A DNA stretch of 7,125 nucleotides from Flavobacteriaceae bacterium TMED68 (GTDB lineage Bacteria > Bacteroidota > Bacteroidia > Flavobacteriales > Flavobacteriaceae). Below the pieces are notes generated by a model, which saw only the letters and a list, made by a program, of their open reading frames with translations, was not told the origin of the DNA and did not search any database. The position numbers and the translations under genes are program-made. The first letter of the stretch is position 1, and every line of letters starts with the position of its first letter. This document shows, piece by piece, positions 5,895 through 7,125 of this stretch. Location: the NCBI GenBank assembly GCA_002167525.1, contig NHDV01000005.1:68399-75523 (forward strand), in the 5' to 3' direction.

Positions 5895-7121
5895 ATGGAT
5901 AAATCTATACTAAAATCAATTGCAGACACCTTTAATGATTCCATATATGTTTATAATGGTGATCATATTCAAAGCCAATATAGTCGGCTTAAAAATGCAT
6001 TCAGTGGTATTGATAAACTTCAAATAAATTATGCCTGTAAGGCTTTATCAAACATCTCTATCCTAGGACTTATGAACTCAATGGGAACTGGTTTAGATAC
6101 AGTTTCTGTCCAAGAAGTTCAACTAGGTATTAAGGCTGGCTTTGATCCTAAAAAAATTATTTTTACTCCTAACGGAGTTTCAATGGAAGAAATTGAAGAA
6201 GTAACTTCCTTGGGTGTTCAAATCAATATCGATAATCTTTCAGTTTTGGAACAGTTTGGATCTAAACATCCTAAGATCCCAGTTTGTATTCGAATAAATC
6301 CGCATGTAATGGCTGGGGGTAATAGTAATATTTCAGTTGGACATATTGACTCTAAATTCGGTATTTCAATTCACCAAATTCCACATATTATCCGCATTGT
6401 TGAAAATACAAAAATGAGGATCAATGGTGTTCATATGCATACTGGTAGTGATATTTTAGATATCGAAGTTTTTTTACATGCTGCTGAGATTTTATTTGAT
6501 ACTGCTTTGAAATTTAAAAACCTTGATTTTATAGATTTTGGAAGTGGTTTTAAAGTTCCATATACAGATAATGATATTGAGACAAATATTGAGGAATTAG
6601 GAGAAAAGCTCACTAAAAGATTCAATGAATTTTGTGACAACTACGGAAAAAAGCTCATTCTCGCTTTTGAGCCAGGAAAATTTTTAGTAAGTCAGGCAGG
6701 TTATTTTTTAACAAGAGTCAATTCAATAAAACAAACTACTTCAACAGTTTTTGCACAGGTTAATTCGGGGTTTAACCATCTAATTAGACCAATGTTTTAT
6801 GGATCACACCATGATATAATCAATATTTCTAATCCAAAAGGTAAAGAACGTTTTTACACTGTAGTTGGTTACATATGCGAAACTGATACATTTGGGAGTA
6901 ACCGGAAAATAGCTGAAATAAATGAAGGAGATATTTTAATGTTTAAAAATGCTGGCGCATATTGCTTTACAATGTCAAATAATTACAACTCTAGATTCCG
7001 TCCAGCAGAAGTTTTGTGGCATAATAACAGGGCTCATACAATTCGTAAACAAGAAACTTTAGATGACCTAATCTCTAATCAAATATTAATTGATTTTAGT
7101 GAGAAAGTTGAGATTAATTGA
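5895..7121 (+). CDS. lysA: Diaminopimelate decarboxylase
   Basis: A cytoplasmic PLP enzyme that decarboxylates meso-diaminopimelate to L-lysine, the last step of lysine synthesis (EC 4.1.1.20). The 408 residues form the fold-III alanine-racemase-like barrel (about 20-270) followed by the C-terminal beta domain. K49 in NYACKALSN is the expected PLP Schiff-base lysine. HTGSDI (182-187), the glycine loop DFGSGF (214-219, in place of the usual GGGLG) and EPGKF (259-263) line the cofactor phosphate site. C328-E329 in CETDTFG is the catalytic cysteine motif supplied across the dimer. GAYCFTMSNNYNSRFRPAEVL near residue 355 is the C-terminal signature. Related fold-III decarboxylases (ornithine, arginine, carboxynorspermidine) are less likely given the HTGSDI, CETD and NYNSRFRP combination. 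The ATG at 5890 is in another frame and stops after seven codons, so 5895 is the start. The gene is complete and divergent from sucC. Confidence 0.95.
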   Translation: MDKSILKSIADTFNDSIYVYNGDHIQSQYSRLKNAFSGIDKLQINYACKALSNISILGLMNSMGTGLDTVSVQEVQLGIKAGFDPKKIIFTPNGVSMEEIEEVTSLGVQINIDNLSVLEQFGSKHPKIPVCIRINPHVMAGGNSNISVGHIDSKFGISIHQIPHIIRIVENTKMRINGVHMHTGSDILDIEVFLHAAEILFDTALKFKNLDFIDFGSGFKVPYTDNDIETNIEELGEKLTKRFNEFCDNYGKKLILAFEPGKFLVSQAGYFLTRVNSIKQTTSTVFAQVNSGFNHLIRPMFYGSHHDIINISNPKGKERFYTVVGYICETDTFGSNRKIAEINEGDILMFKNAGAYCFTMSNNYNSRFRPAEVLWHNNRAHTIRKQETLDDLISNQILIDFSEKVEIN

Positions 7122-7125
7122 TTTC

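Noticed and set aside
5890..5913. Upstream mini-ORF starting at the ATG at 5890, overlapping the lysA start
   Set aside because: Only seven codons before a stop, in an A/T-rich leader where an ATG arises easily. No sign of attenuation or lysine codons of interest.
6431..6640. Minus-strand open frame antisense to lysA (69 codons)
   Set aside because: Embedded in the conserved lysA barrel. Its Ser/Leu-rich composition is what reverse-strand reading of this gene would give.
1..7125. CRISPR arrays, tRNA/rRNA genes, insertion sequences, phage or defence genes
   Set aside because: I saw no spaced direct repeats, cloverleaf-like segments, transposase motifs or paired terminal repeats. The genes are ordinary metabolic, chaperone and glycan-use genes.

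Overview
The window is about 70% A+T by eye. It has no convincing Shine-Dalgarno sequences, short T-rich leaders, a lipoprotein signal followed by acidic residues, and promoter -7 candidates of the form TAnnTTTG. Together with the sequence style of sucC, lysA and the GH20 enzyme, this points to a member of the Bacteroidota, probably a flavobacterium-like, possibly marine, lineage. The placement is inferred from these features; no search was run.

Layout. (1) Positions 1-264 hold the last 87 residues of a plus-strand gene that begins outside the window. (2) Positions 336-3943 hold a two-gene plus-strand unit. It encodes a lipoprotein GH20 beta-N-acetylhexosaminidase of chitobiase type and a multi-pass membrane acyltransferase of the HGSNAT/NagX (COG4299, DUF5009) family. 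The two genes overlap by one base. A 10-bp perfect inverted repeat sits just upstream of the GH20 start. (3) A compact hairpin at 3946-3974 separates this unit from a minus-strand small heat-shock protein (Hsp20). Upstream of hsp20 is a near-canonical sigma-54 -24/-12 element and a TGACA-N3-TGTCA palindrome. (4) sucC (succinyl-CoA synthetase beta subunit) follows on the minus strand, upstream of hsp20. (5) A 169-bp divergent intergenic region leads to lysA (diaminopimelate decarboxylase) on the plus strand, complete and ending 4 bases before the window edge.

How the genes fit together. The GH20 lipoprotein is expected to release terminal N-acetylhexosamine from chitin oligomers or other glycans at the outer membrane or in the periplasm. 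The coupled membrane protein probably acts on glucosamine or N-acetylglucosamine at the inner membrane, so the pair looks like a small amino-sugar scavenging unit. hsp20, sucC and lysA are housekeeping or stress genes without an obvious functional link to it.

I see no CRISPR array, tRNA, rRNA, insertion sequence, phage gene or defence system. The most interesting signals are the hsp20 control region and the GH20-acyltransferase pair, including unusual residues in one GH20 active-site motif. I do not see a clearly new biological system here.
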